Shown piece after piece: positions 46,113 to 56,827 of a stretch of 64,000 nt of DNA. The translations under genes and the position numbers were made by a program. This DNA is from Fusarium oxysporum f. sp. lycopersici 4287 (Eukaryota > Ascomycota > Sordariomycetes > Hypocreales > Nectriaceae): NCBI RefSeq assembly GCF_000149955.1, contig NC_030987.1:3777190-3841189 (forward strand), read 5' to 3'. The stretch's first letter is position 1; every line of letters begins with the position of its first letter. Under the pieces are notes generated by a model that was not told the DNA's origin, did not search any database, and was given only the letters and a program-made list of their open reading frames with translations.

Positions 46113-49100
46113 GATGCTTTCCTTGTATATATCACTTGGTTGTTCTTATAAATTATAAGGTACAACTGATAAACGTTTTTCAGAGAAAGAATAGAGCGTC
46201 AAAAGAAAGTATATGATGAGAGTCGGTGAATACGTCAGAATTAGGAAGCGTTCTTAAAACGATTGGCTGAGTTATGTTGGCAGTTTGTTTAAACCGTAGG
46301 TGTGGAGGGGTTGTAGCAAACAGGCAGATAGATAGAGTATAGGTAGGGTATGCATGTACTACAGAGCAATTTATGCGTGTGCATATAGAAGAATACAGGT
46401 TAACATAGGATTTATGGTTACTTGATAGGTTATGAATACTAGAGGAGCGTTGATTCAGACCCGACGTCCATCGTGATCACCGAAACCAGATTGCAATGAG
46501 TAAGTCTGCGGCGGAGTTGCTGACGAGTGGCCTGCTTGTGTGCTGATCACGACCCTCCAAAACCAAACTTCCAGGCTCGGCGATAGAGGTCACAGGGCAC
46601 ATCAGTCGATTGCGGGGGCTGGGGCAACTTTGCTACAGTGAACAATACTCCGCTATCGCTCTCCAACTTGAACTTCCCCACGGGCATGTGCTGCTTTCAG
46701 CTTGGTCAAGACATTCTGTATTCATGATTCCGACCAGAAGGTCACGCAGACATGGAATTAGACTCATAACCGTGATGACCTGGAATCACTGACACATCTA
46801 TTTCTTGGTCGAGGCCATCGTGAACAATCTGTTGCACAATAGAATCATGGTATCGGTTTAATTCAGTCGTGATACATGGTTTACTCACACAATGACAGAT
46901 GACCACAGCATCATGATTCCATTCCAAGCCAGAGTCTCACAACTACAGGCTATCCGAATCTTCAACAGTGTAAAATAATACCCATGGCGACCATCAAGAA
47001 TCAAAAGCCATCGACAACGGTATAAACATGTAACGAACCCTCAATACTCCTGAGACAGATATCAATGTAATCATCCGAACATCGCAACATACATGCATCT
47101 TGATTCACTGCACCGACCCATTTGCATGTTTCATGTGAATCTGATACAGAAGGGACCAACAGTTCCAAGCTCAACAGACAGGACAGGCCTCAACGGCCAG
47201 GATTTTGAGGGCGTTGATGATGAAACATGACGGCGTTGAGAACACGCCATTCTCACAGCTATGACCCGCAAGACCCCTTCAATTGACACAAGGACGTCAA
47301 ATTTTTTTTTATCGTTGATCGTTGATTGAACATGTGTAAGACGCATGTCAGTGGCTTATGGCTGAAGGGTCTTGTAAGAAAGTTCAGGCACGTTAAATGA
47401 GTATACGGTGGCTGATTATGAATGAGGGAAGAGAAAACAAGCGGCTTAGTACTGAGGCTGAAGCTGGTACCTTACACTGCTCGGGCTCAGGTACAAGCAT
47501 TGATGCTATCTTGAGATGTCATCTCGTCTACAATAACTCACGAACTTTAAAGAATAAGGATGCCTAATATGCAACTTTGCAACTATTCCTGGTCAGGAAA
47601 TAACTTCATCCCAGCCTCTGGATTACACGTCGTCTTTCCTCCCAGTGTTACCCTGCCCTACAGGGTCCCTGAAGATGGATAGCCCGGTACAAGACGGATC
47701 TAGATCCCGCGGGGACCTGTGTATTTAAGACAGAAGCTAATCGGCTGACTACTTTCTGAAAAAAGTCAAACATATTGGGCATCTTCATCTCGTCTTGCTG
47801 TAGTAAAACAAGCCACCTAAGATTTGTAAACCGGTATATCGGTTCGTAATGTCGATCCGCCAGGCTATCCATGCCGGCCTCACAGTCAAGGTGCCATTCC
47901 GCTGAGTCGTCCTTGTTTTTCTGGCCGTTCGGTTAGTATGGTCCAGCCAGACTGGCGGTATTGTCTGTGCCAAAAGCCCTTGTCTCCTGGCTAATATTAA
48001 CGTCAACTACCGTGGCTTCCGGCACTAAAACCACCAGATCCCTGATGTTAATTGCTCCCAAGTTTTTGGTGGGAAATTGGCCTCTTCGTGTTTTGTTGTT
48101 GCTGGTCGAGAGTTTGTTTGTTTATGTCTGTCCTTCACCGCATCAGATAGATCTTGGTTCTTGGACATGTTGGCTGGATGAAGCTGAGACATGGCTTCCA
48201 GATTGATTAATTGGTCAAGGGGCCGGGCCGCCAGAAGCAGGGAGAATCGCCCTTCAGATTTGTATAGATGGGACTGTCTTACTCGATGCAACTTTCTTTG
48301 GTTGGTTATGAGGTGAGCTAACCAGAAATTGGGCCCATGCTTGCGAGAAGTTGACATTTGAGCCAGACAATTTCAAGCCTAGTCGAGCCCACTACTGCAG
48401 GAACACAGCAAAAGCAAAACAAGATGCATCTCCTGGTCCCAATTATCCAAGCTCCTGCATAATGGCTTGGAATCAAATAAACCAAGAGGTTAGCGCCTTG
48501 TGTCCATCTGAGGTATCGTTATCGTATTCGATCGATGGCCCCATATGCCGGGCTGTGAATGACAAGTCTGATGACGACTCATTTTGCTGTGACAATGCTG
48601 ACAAAAGAAAAGCCGCCGAGAAAAGCAAAATTAACTCGTAAAGTGACTGGCTACGAGCGGAACCGCACTCAATCCTAGATCCACGGATATTCTTGGTTCG
48701 GTCGTACAGAATTGTGTTGGACAAATGATGCTGTGCTACACAATAGAAGGATCGGTGAGGAAGAGGTTCGCTTATTACTTCACAGCAATGGTCAGCTCTG
48801 CCAAGTTACCGCCTCTTGAGCGTCATATCAATGCATCTGTTAATTGCTGGCGCTTGTCATTCGAGGCACAAGAGAAACCCAGCAAAATGACTGCACCAAT
48901 TGTCCCTCACGTGCAAGACTTGCATCAGTCATTGGATTCTTCAATTGGAATTTGGGTTGAGATTTGAGTCATTCCAAAGGCATCTTGAAAATGTAAGGGG
49001 TCCAGGGGTTCTCGAGGCAGTTGAACAACAACGGAATCGCTTGTTTTCTACGGAGTACAGCCTGACCCCCAGCCCCGAAACAACAGCCATGCTCTTCAGC

Positions 49101-52035
49101 TGGGCGAGGCTTGGTAGTGAATGATTCAATCCTTGTATTTCCGGGTCGTAAAGGACTAGGAAAGTGGGATATCAATCGGACGTTTTGGCTAGAGGAACCG
49201 ATCCCCGTCTTTTATCGTTATGAGACACTGGTCTGGCAGCGATAAAGCTGGGGCCACACACAACCAACAAGAGAGCAAAAAAATCTTTACCAATCTGTGC
49301 TCCTGGAGCTCCTCATGCATAATAGCTTTGTGATAATGCTGATTGACATGTTTGTGATAAAAAGAAAGGTTGATATGTGATATGACAGTTAATGTGATCG
49401 GCATATCAAAAAGATCGTGATCAGCCGAGCGGCAGACTTCACCGTTCCTACCAGAATTTCCGAAAAGTGTGCCGGGACCTGCGACACGGCGGCTTCTGCT
49501 GTCATTGGCTGCAGAAGGACAAACAGCAAGGATTGCCGGATTGAGAGCAAGAGTCACATGAGGATTCCTCCTCGAAGCGATATCGCGCTGTCAAGAGTTT
49601 CTCAACCCTCAAGGGACGGGAGCGAGATAGAGTCAAGTTCGTGGTGTAGTACCGAGTACGTGTTGCTAAATTGTTCTGATGCCCAGACGAGAGCACTCTA
49701 ATGATGGGAAATAACTAGTCACCTATAATATGGCCAGGCAATTCTTATTATTATAATTCGTAGGCAGCAAAACTGAGGCCCGTCTTTTCTTCCCTCATGA
49801 GATCGTGACCAGTCCACTGTCACGCTAGGACCGGCTTCTCAGCCCCTGATCCCGGATGGAGTCGTTGGAAACCCCAAGTTCACAGGGTTTAAGCACGGAG
49901 ACAAGTTTGTAGCAAAGGAATTGAGTCTTTTTTGTAAGCGGCATGATGACTGTATGTTGACGATAATCGGTCAGACGGAGGACTTGTATGCTCCATCTTC
50001 ACAAGAGCTCATAAGACTCAGCTCGCATGCATATCTAATGATGATAATGAGATCAATATGCCGATGAACAACACAGGTCTGTGTGTTTTGTTAAACTGTT
50101 CCTTATTTAGGACAAAACAAAGTTTCTCCATCCACATTATCCACACATACTGTGCACTGAATATCATTGCAACTTGAGATAATTGATCGAGCTTGTAGGC
50201 ATTAGCAGAGTCGCATCGTGTCGCGATTAAAGGCGCGTCGATGTTCTTGGGCCAATAAAGTTGACGCTTAGTAGCATCACACCCACTTGTTTCGCAGACG
50301 TTGCGTGTGTGTGAATCTGTTCTCGAGTAACACACGTATGAAAACCGTCATTCCACGTTGTGCTCTTACCAAAAGGGCCCATAGTTCAACGGGTAAGCCG
50401 TTGAACTGGGTCCGAGCACACGAGTCTCACAAACTGTAAGTTTATTTTATTCGTATACCAGAGTCTTGGACCTTTTCTTACTGTCTGTTTGGATATTCGG
50501 TAAAGGAGAAAAAACAATGCCGAGGATCATGAATCTGGACTGTCTTGAGTGAATGTGATTCCTGGACTGCCAAAGTTAAAAACCAACTTAGTAGCGGGAT
50601 AATCCCTGACGGCCGTTTTGCAGGTTGACAGGGGCTCCCCTGCCCCTGGCTCCTCTTGTGCCCTCTGCTCGCCTCGCTGAGTGGCCTTTGTCGTCCCTGT
50701 TTATGTTCTTCCTCAAGAACGGTCCCACTATCGATGCCCATGTTCTAAGGTCATGTCGTTCGCTGACTTGTCGTCTGTATGGGCGGTTGTGGGCTTGCTA
50801 CTACTATGTGCCTGCATCTCCGGACCCATCGAATTGCGTCGTTCGTGCCTTTGTTGTTCCTGTAATATGAGTGTGTGCTTATTCAACAGTTCGATACGAC
50901 GTGTACTTGGGCGCTTGCTTTATGAGGCATCTTGAGCGAGTGAGCGAGCCAGCCATTACAGTGTTCGCATAGAATGAGGCTTGAGATATGATGTCGAGTA
51001 ACTCACTAGAGTTCAATGTTTCCCTTCAAAGACGCCCAATTAGGAAAAGTTTATCGTGTCCTCCGTTTTCTTATCCTGGAACTTGTTTAATTCTGGCCTC
51101 GGGGCTCCCCCTCCCTTGCATGGCTCTTGTCTTCGTGCCTGAGGTGGGCTTAGCTTACCATTGGATCCCCATAAGGCAGTCTAGGACCTTCCCCAGTACG
51201 TGCAGACCACACAGTACCACACCATTAGGTTCAAGAGGCCAGAGAGGGTAGGTACTTCATGGCACTTGCGTTTTGCTTGTGGTTGTGCTGGCTTACAAGT
51301 TCCTCCCACTCCCACTCCCATCCCCTCAGGTCCCCTTCTACAACCGCTGTTGCTTCTTCTTCTTCTTCGTCTTCTCGACAACCCAAAATACGTCTTTGTT
51401 GTTCTCTTCTGGTTTTGTTTGTATACGCGCCTCTTTTCTGGCTCAACTGTTTCTCTTTGCCTCGTCGCTCACTATTTCATATACAGTCTGTCTCGTAGGC
51501 TTCGGCTTCACTCTCACTCATTGACCCGAATCGCTCTCTTCAATCGTCACTCTTTGTTGCTCAATACCTATACTATACTTTCGCCACCACCAACGTCCCG
51601 CAACTACTTCTACTTTCCGTTCTGGGCAACAAGCTGTTAACGTTATACCGGGCCTCTTACTGTATGAGTTGATATCTGCGCCATATCAGACGGAACTTTT
51701 TGACTGAGCTGCGATCTACGGCATCCAAGACGGGAACCCGCATTTCCTCACATCCCACCTTCGGTCAGCCTCGGTCTGGGTTACACATTTTAAACGCACG
51801 AATACATGCCGCGCAATTCTTAAACGAGACCTTGTCCCAGGATCATCCCCAAGTTCTGTCATACAAAGGTGTTCGAGTTGCCGCCTGCATTTGAGCAGCA
51901 CGGTACCCTACCTATGCTGCTCTGTTCTGCATATCGCCAGCAGACACTTTCTACACATACGCCTACCGTTTAGCTTGCTGACTATAACGCATTGCCAAGT
52001 CATTAAACTTACCGCGCCTTTTGTATTTCGCCAAT
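46113..52035. other. 5.9 kb gene desert and PH-gene upstream region
   Basis: No coding gene is supported. Open frames are below 150 codons, on both strands and unrecognisable. The last 850 bases (51190-52035) are C/T-rich with CTTCTTCTT runs and look like a long promoter/leader of the PH-domain gene; small upstream ORFs lie at 51806-51823 and 51914-51973. A tRNA-like hairpin lies at 50375-50413. The remainder could carry non-coding transcripts, but nothing identifies one. Confidence 0.5.
50375..50413 (+). other. 39-nt tRNA-like hairpin (possible tRNA relic)
   Basis: GGGCCCA, then TA, then a perfect 9-bp stem (50384-50392 with 50398-50406) closed by a 5-base loop, then TGGGTCC pairing with the first seven bases (one G-U). 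The 5' half resembles a tRNA: acceptor strand, U8-A9, and an A-box match TAGTTCAACGG. The anticodon and T arms are missing, and only a degenerate B-box-like GGTCCGAGCAC follows. Not a functional tRNA as read. Confidence 0.35.
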
Positions 52036-54540
52036 ATGTCTTTTAGAGATTCTTTCATGACCCATAGTGGTACTCTAGAAGCGCTCCAGAGTCATCATGC
52101 ACCAGCACGAAGAACTCGCGCTCCGGATATTGACACAATGGCAGCTGAAGAGAATCGCGTGCCCTTGAAAGCTGAAAAGGCTAGCAGAAGAGAATCGAGG
52201 TTAGGACTGCGAAGTTTATTCAGTCGATCAAAGACGCACTTGGCCAGTCCTGAAACGCCATCATCCTTTGGAAGCCGTACATCACTCCCTGAAACGAACC
52301 CTTATTTTCCAGCCCAGCCCGATCCAGTGTTTGACGATATGCCCTCGTCCCCTCGCAGCCCGCGACCTTTAGCTACCATGTTCGAAAGCCAGCATAGTCC
52401 ACCGGCTCAACCACGACCTGTTGGCCTTGTTAGAGCCCAGGGGTCTGGCAAGCCTGCACGCGGGCCACTTTCGACATGGCACCCTCCACCTCTATTTAAA
52501 GCATTTCCACAGGCTGTCAAACATATGACATTACCAGCTACATCACTAGCACCTGAAGCCATTCTACGCATGCACGAGCGGCGAGCTAGCACATTGCGTG
52601 ACGAAAATGCCGAAGCACCAGATGCTGAAGGTGCCCCTACCGAGAAGGCCAAGGTTAAGAAGAAGCATCGTCGCAATACCTCCGGGCATTTCCCAAAGTT
52701 TGAATGGACCAACAAGATTTATGTTCTTGTGACATCTGGATATTTGCTGCAATATGCAGCAGAAGGACCCTTCGACCGGTTGCCTGAAAGAATATTGCAC
52801 CTCAGCAAAGATTCTGCAGCATTTGCAAGCGATGTGATCCCTGGACGCCATTGGGTAATCCAGGTCTCTGCAGCTGCAGAGTCTGATGGGACAACAGCAT
52901 CAGACTCTCGCTCTTTATTCTCGCGATGGAATTTCCGGGCTACTGAACGACGCCATGTCTCCAACTTCCTCATGGTATTTGAAACTGCCGAGGATATGGA
53001 AGGCTGGATCTCAACATTACGCCGTGAAATCGAGGCACTGGGGGGGAAGAAGACACTTACTGAGACAGGCAAACCAAAGGCCGAGGACGAAGTTGCACCA
53101 CTACGAGAGAAACCTAGCCAAAGGACTTTGGTAGTACGAGACCCCAATCGGTTATCACGCATAGCAAGCTCAAGCTCCCAGAGCCCTCAAAGTCCCGACA
53201 GCTTTCTGCCTCCCCAAAATCTACAATGGCAAAGTCAGACACAGATCAACCGCTCAGCCACAAATGTTGCCGAGCCTGAGCCTGCAGTCGATCAACCCCT
53301 TGATGATATTTCTACGACAAATAGCTTTGTATCGCATGACGGCAGGCAACTGGAGAGTTTACGAGAAAATTCGAACCGCCTTTCATTCATATCATCCGGT
53401 CAACGGACAGTCGTGACGTCTGCAGGATCCTCACCAGCGTCTTCACCAACCGTTGATACCTTCCCTGCACCTGTCGAGCATAATTCGTCGCTAGAGGAGG
53501 CAAAGCTTTCACCAGAGCCGAAACCTAGGCCCAACGCTGCAGCAATTCTGGACCGAAGACAGTCTATGCAAGTTCTCACCCCCTTTGTCGAACTGCAAGG
53601 CGGACCCATCAACCTACGACCGCAATCTAGCTATGGATCCGGCGCCGCTGATTTGAAGACCCAAACACCTAACTTCAGCGTACCCAATTCGTCGAACCGA
53701 AGATATTCGTATGCGAAGACTATGGCCCAGGAATTCGGCATGGCTCCTTCGTCAGGTCCACTGGAGGTGCGATCTTTGGGTCGTCGAGCACCACCAACGA
53801 CGTTACCAATCGCGCGGCCTCTATCCATGGTAGCTGACCAACCGTCGCCAATGGAGGACGTCCACGAACGACCAGTGACGCGGCACGGAGACGAAACTCA
53901 GCCAACCATTCCAGCAGAAGATGATCTGCCGTCTCTGCCAAACATTCCCACTTTATATGAGATGACACCACGACATTCGAGCCTGGTACCAATAGAAGAA
54001 CCGACCATTGAGATCAGCCGCCCAGGCAGCTCGCGCAGACAATCAGACATGAGGCAATGGCGCAAATCCGAAAATCCCAGTGCCATGGGACGTAGTATTC
54101 CCAACTCAACTCGGCCGAGCCTGGAACAAAGAACACGTTCGCGATCTTTTCTTGGGGGAGCCGAGGAGGCAGCCCGTCGCCGTGCTTCCCTGGATACTCA
54201 TAGCGATGCACGAAGTGACAGCATGTCAGCCAAGGCTCGGTCACAAAGACGGGCGAGTATTCAGTCAGTGATGTCTGACCGGGCATCACAGTATAGTGCC
54301 TCAGGCGACCTCCCACCCCCGATGTCGCCAGAGTCGCTGCCTCTACCTGCGCCTCCACCCACAGTGCCTCTACCCCCTATTCCCGCATCTGCGAGCAACC
54401 CTCTTTTGCGGCCTGATATGAACGGAAAGAGTCTTTTCATCCGAAGGAGCATGCCTCACCTGGGTGAAGTGCCTCCACCAGTTCCACCACCAACCTGTGC
54501 GCTACCTCCTCTTCCACCCAAAATACAAGTCAAGGCTTAA
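52036..54540 (+). CDS. PH-domain protein with disordered, proline-rich tail
   Basis: A probable membrane- or cortex-associated adaptor; exact role unknown. Single exon, 834 residues, starting MSFRDSFMTHSG. The first 210 residues are basic and Ser-rich (GLRSLFSRSKTH). A pleckstrin-homology domain is visible at about 220-337: WTNKIYVLVTSGYLLQYAAEG, a middle with HWVIQVSA, and the closing FLMVFETAEDMEGWISTLRREI with the conserved Trp of the last helix. The remainder is disordered, Ser/Pro/Arg-rich with many SP/TP and RxxS sites, ending in proline clusters (PPPVPPP, LPPLPP) that could bind SH3 or WW domains. The upstream region is unusually long. The clear domain and 2.5 kb of open frame make this a confident gene; I know no named yeast equivalent. 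Confidence 0.86.
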   Translation: MSFRDSFMTHSGTLEALQSHHAPARRTRAPDIDTMAAEENRVPLKAEKASRRESRLGLRSLFSRSKTHLASPETPSSFGSRTSLPETNPYFPAQPDPVFDDMPSSPRSPRPLATMFESQHSPPAQPRPVGLVRAQGSGKPARGPLSTWHPPPLFKAFPQAVKHMTLPATSLAPEAILRMHERRASTLRDENAEAPDAEGAPTEKAKVKKKHRRNTSGHFPKFEWTNKIYVLVTSGYLLQYAAEGPFDRLPERILHLSKDSAAFASDVIPGRHWVIQVSAAAESDGTTASDSRSLFSRWNFRATERRHVSNFLMVFETAEDMEGWISTLRREIEALGGKKTLTETGKPKAEDEVAPLREKPSQRTLVVRDPNRLSRIASSSSQSPQSPDSFLPPQNLQWQSQTQINRSATNVAEPEPAVDQPLDDISTTNSFVSHDGRQLESLRENSNRLSFISSGQRTVVTSAGSSPASSPTVDTFPAPVEHNSSLEEAKLSPEPKPRPNAAAILDRRQSMQVLTPFVELQGGPINLRPQSSYGSGAADLKTQTPNFSVPNSSNRRYSYAKTMAQEFGMAPSSGPLEVRSLGRRAPPTTLPIARPLSMVADQPSPMEDVHERPVTRHGDETQPTIPAEDDLPSLPNIPTLYEMTPRHSSLVPIEEPTIEISRPGSSRRQSDMRQWRKSENPSAMGRSIPNSTRPSLEQRTRSRSFLGGAEEAARRRASLDTHSDARSDSMSAKARSQRRASIQSVMSDRASQYSASGDLPPPMSPESLPLPAPPPTVPLPPIPASASNPLLRPDMNGKSLFIRRSMPHLGEVPPPVPPPTCALPPLPPKIQVKA

Positions 54541-55511
54541 ATGCCTTGATTCATCCTATATACCCTTTCCTTGTTTTTACTGTCACGAACTTTGACGGAG
54601 CGATTGATGCGGATTCCTTGATTACCCGAAACGATACTGGGCGTTTTGGAACACTGTTGCTTTGATTCTCTTTTGTATTGGGACAAAAATTCTCTTCTGG
54701 TCAACACTTGTAAAATATAGAACGGTCGGGCTGGAAGGAGCATTTCCGGTTATGCGACCACGTCTTGGGATGATATCCATGTATAGGCGTACCAAAGGAA
54801 AGGACTATTCAAGGCTGTATATGGCCGATAGTAGTGATAGAGTCATAAGAATAAGTCTAATGTTGTTTTTTTAAAGATGTTGCCTCAGCACCAGAGAGAC
54901 GATGATGTAGTAGATGACAGCGACTTCACATGGAGCAATAGGGAATTGTTGTTGCTGTGCGTCATCCAAGGACAACTACCAAGTGAAGAGATGTTTACGG
55001 ATATAAGATAGAAAGCTACTGGTTACGTAGACACAAATTGGCTGAAACGATAGCAGTCTTTGTTCCTGGGCTTTCATGAGGCCTTAAGTGGTCTCCACTT
55101 TTCAATGAGACTGTTGCGTACCATCCACATGCCAATATCAAGATATACTAGGCAGCGGGGGTATTGGAATGAGTAAGTATGAAAACTAAAAATATTTTAT
55201 ATTCTGATCGAAATACTCATTGCAGATAATTTATGTAACTGATGCCTCGCGTCTAAAATTTCAATTAAACGCGTGCAGGCCCATGACGCTCAATTAGAAA
55301 AAAGGACGTGGCTGGGGGGACGTGCAGCAGCTTTAATGGACGAAATGCCGGGTTGCGTCGTGTTGTCCCAACTACAACAACAACCTCATTAATTCTTCAC
55401 AACTCTAAACCTCTCAATACCAAGAGTTATACCCTTTTGCTCTTACGATCCACTGCCATGCTATTTCTAACCATATAACAAACCTAATACCAAAACACAC
55501 CATCAACCAAA
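54541..55511. other. Interval between PH gene and RS-rich membrane protein gene
   Basis: 971 bases between co-directional genes. The last 150 bases are A/C-rich with CAACTACAACAACAACC-type leader sequence. Nothing else recognised. Confidence 0.5.
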
Positions 55512-56204
55512 ATGCCAGCCCTTCCACCATCGTCAACAATACCCTCAGGGCACAACCCCCTCTCCGTCCGCCAGAACGACGACTCGAGCAGCTCCTTCAC
55601 CGCCGTGCCAACAGCCTACAAGAGCGCCGGCAACTCGCTCGCCCCCGGTGTCGTCGCCGGTATCGTCCTCGGCTCCGTCGCTGGCTTTCTTCTCCTGCTG
55701 TACATCATCTACATGCTTCTACACCGCGGCCCAGTCGTGAGAACAGTCGACGGCGCATCGACCGTTGTTTCAGGCGGGCCTATGAGTACCGTCACGGGAG
55801 ACACGTCGACATATCTAAGTTTCCGAAGCAGAAGGGACCGAAGAACGAGGAATAGATCGAGGAGTAGGGCTACGTCTAGATCCAAGAGGACGAGATCGCG
55901 CACGACGGTGAATTCGAGGGACAGGAGTCGAAGACGAACATCGCCGCTTGTGAGCGATAGTCGTGGAGAGCGAATTATCGTCGATCCGCCTGCGCCGCGC
56001 TTCGCTCAAGAATCGACTATTTCTTCGGATAACGAGATTGTTGTTGAGGAGGAGCACAGTGTTTCTCCCCCAAGACGATCACGACGACAGAGCCAAGACC
56101 GATATCGTCGAGAACCGTTGATGGGAGAAGGATATCGAAGGGACTATTCCCCGAGAGATTACTCACCCAGAAGGGAGAGCAGACGATATAGCCGAGACCG
56201 GTAG
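55512..56204 (+). CDS. Single-pass membrane protein with Arg/Ser-rich tail
   Basis: Unknown function. One exon, 230 residues. A Ser/Thr/Pro-rich N-terminal stretch (1-45) without a cleavable signal precedes a strong transmembrane segment (about 46-70, VVAGIVLGSVAGFLLLLYIIYMLL) with small-residue GxxxG-like spacing. The following HRG and the very basic tail (RSRRDRRTRNRSRSR..., to the C terminus) place the tail in the cytosol or nucleoplasm. The layout (Ser/Thr-rich outside, one helix, basic inside) is like many filamentous-fungal cell-surface sensor-type proteins, but there is no WSC or other ectodomain. The RS and RRxS sites are likely phosphorylated. It is convergent with the Ppr1-like regulator. 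Confidence 0.65.
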   Translation: MPALPPSSTIPSGHNPLSVRQNDDSSSSFTAVPTAYKSAGNSLAPGVVAGIVLGSVAGFLLLLYIIYMLLHRGPVVRTVDGASTVVSGGPMSTVTGDTSTYLSFRSRRDRRTRNRSRSRATSRSKRTRSRTTVNSRDRSRRRTSPLVSDSRGERIIVDPPAPRFAQESTISSDNEIVVEEEHSVSPPRRSRRQSQDRYRREPLMGEGYRRDYSPRDYSPRRESRRYSRDR

Positions 56205-56827
56205 GGGAGGACGATTTGCGTATTTTATTTCTTCAGTTTGTTTTAATTACGACTTCACGACATATTTTGGACGTTGGATGCATAGATCTATTGGAGTATT
56301 GAATGGACGAGAAAGGATTTACTACGATGTACATTGGAAAGAATGAGTAATATGCACAAAAGGAGCAGAAGAGAAGAGAGGAGGTCAGATTGAGCGTCAA
56401 ATCTTTCGAATCGAGGCTTTCATTTTGATAGATACCCGAATAGTCTCTACAAAAACTACCTGTATATAGACAAAAGATTGGTACCATCAACTCATGACCT
56501 CCCATTTCACCTTTTCTATGAGCGGTATGCTTGCTTCATGGTATCTCATATTTACCCAGTTGCTCCATACCTTCATAACTCACCATGATAGTAAACGGAC
56601 AGTAGACCGTCGACTTATCCATGAATTTTCTCCACATCTTCCAATATCAACATCTACTTTTGTAGCCTCAAAACAGAAATGCACCCTCGCCTTCTGGTGT
56701 ATTGAAACATACCCAAATGCCATAAAGTGCCGCCCTTTTCACTGAGCAGACCTGCATCTGCAGGTAAGCAAGAAAGCAAGCCAACGCGCCGGCAATAAAG
56801 ACAGAAATAGATCCAACAAACACTTTC
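56205..56827. other. Convergent interval, RS membrane protein/Ppr1-like gene
   Basis: 623 bases between facing stop codons; AT-rich, no gene seen. Confidence 0.55.

Noticed and set aside
48025..49701. Several 80-120 codon frames in the 46-52 kb desert
   Set aside because: Scattered on both strands with no homology, no domain and no fitting splice structure.
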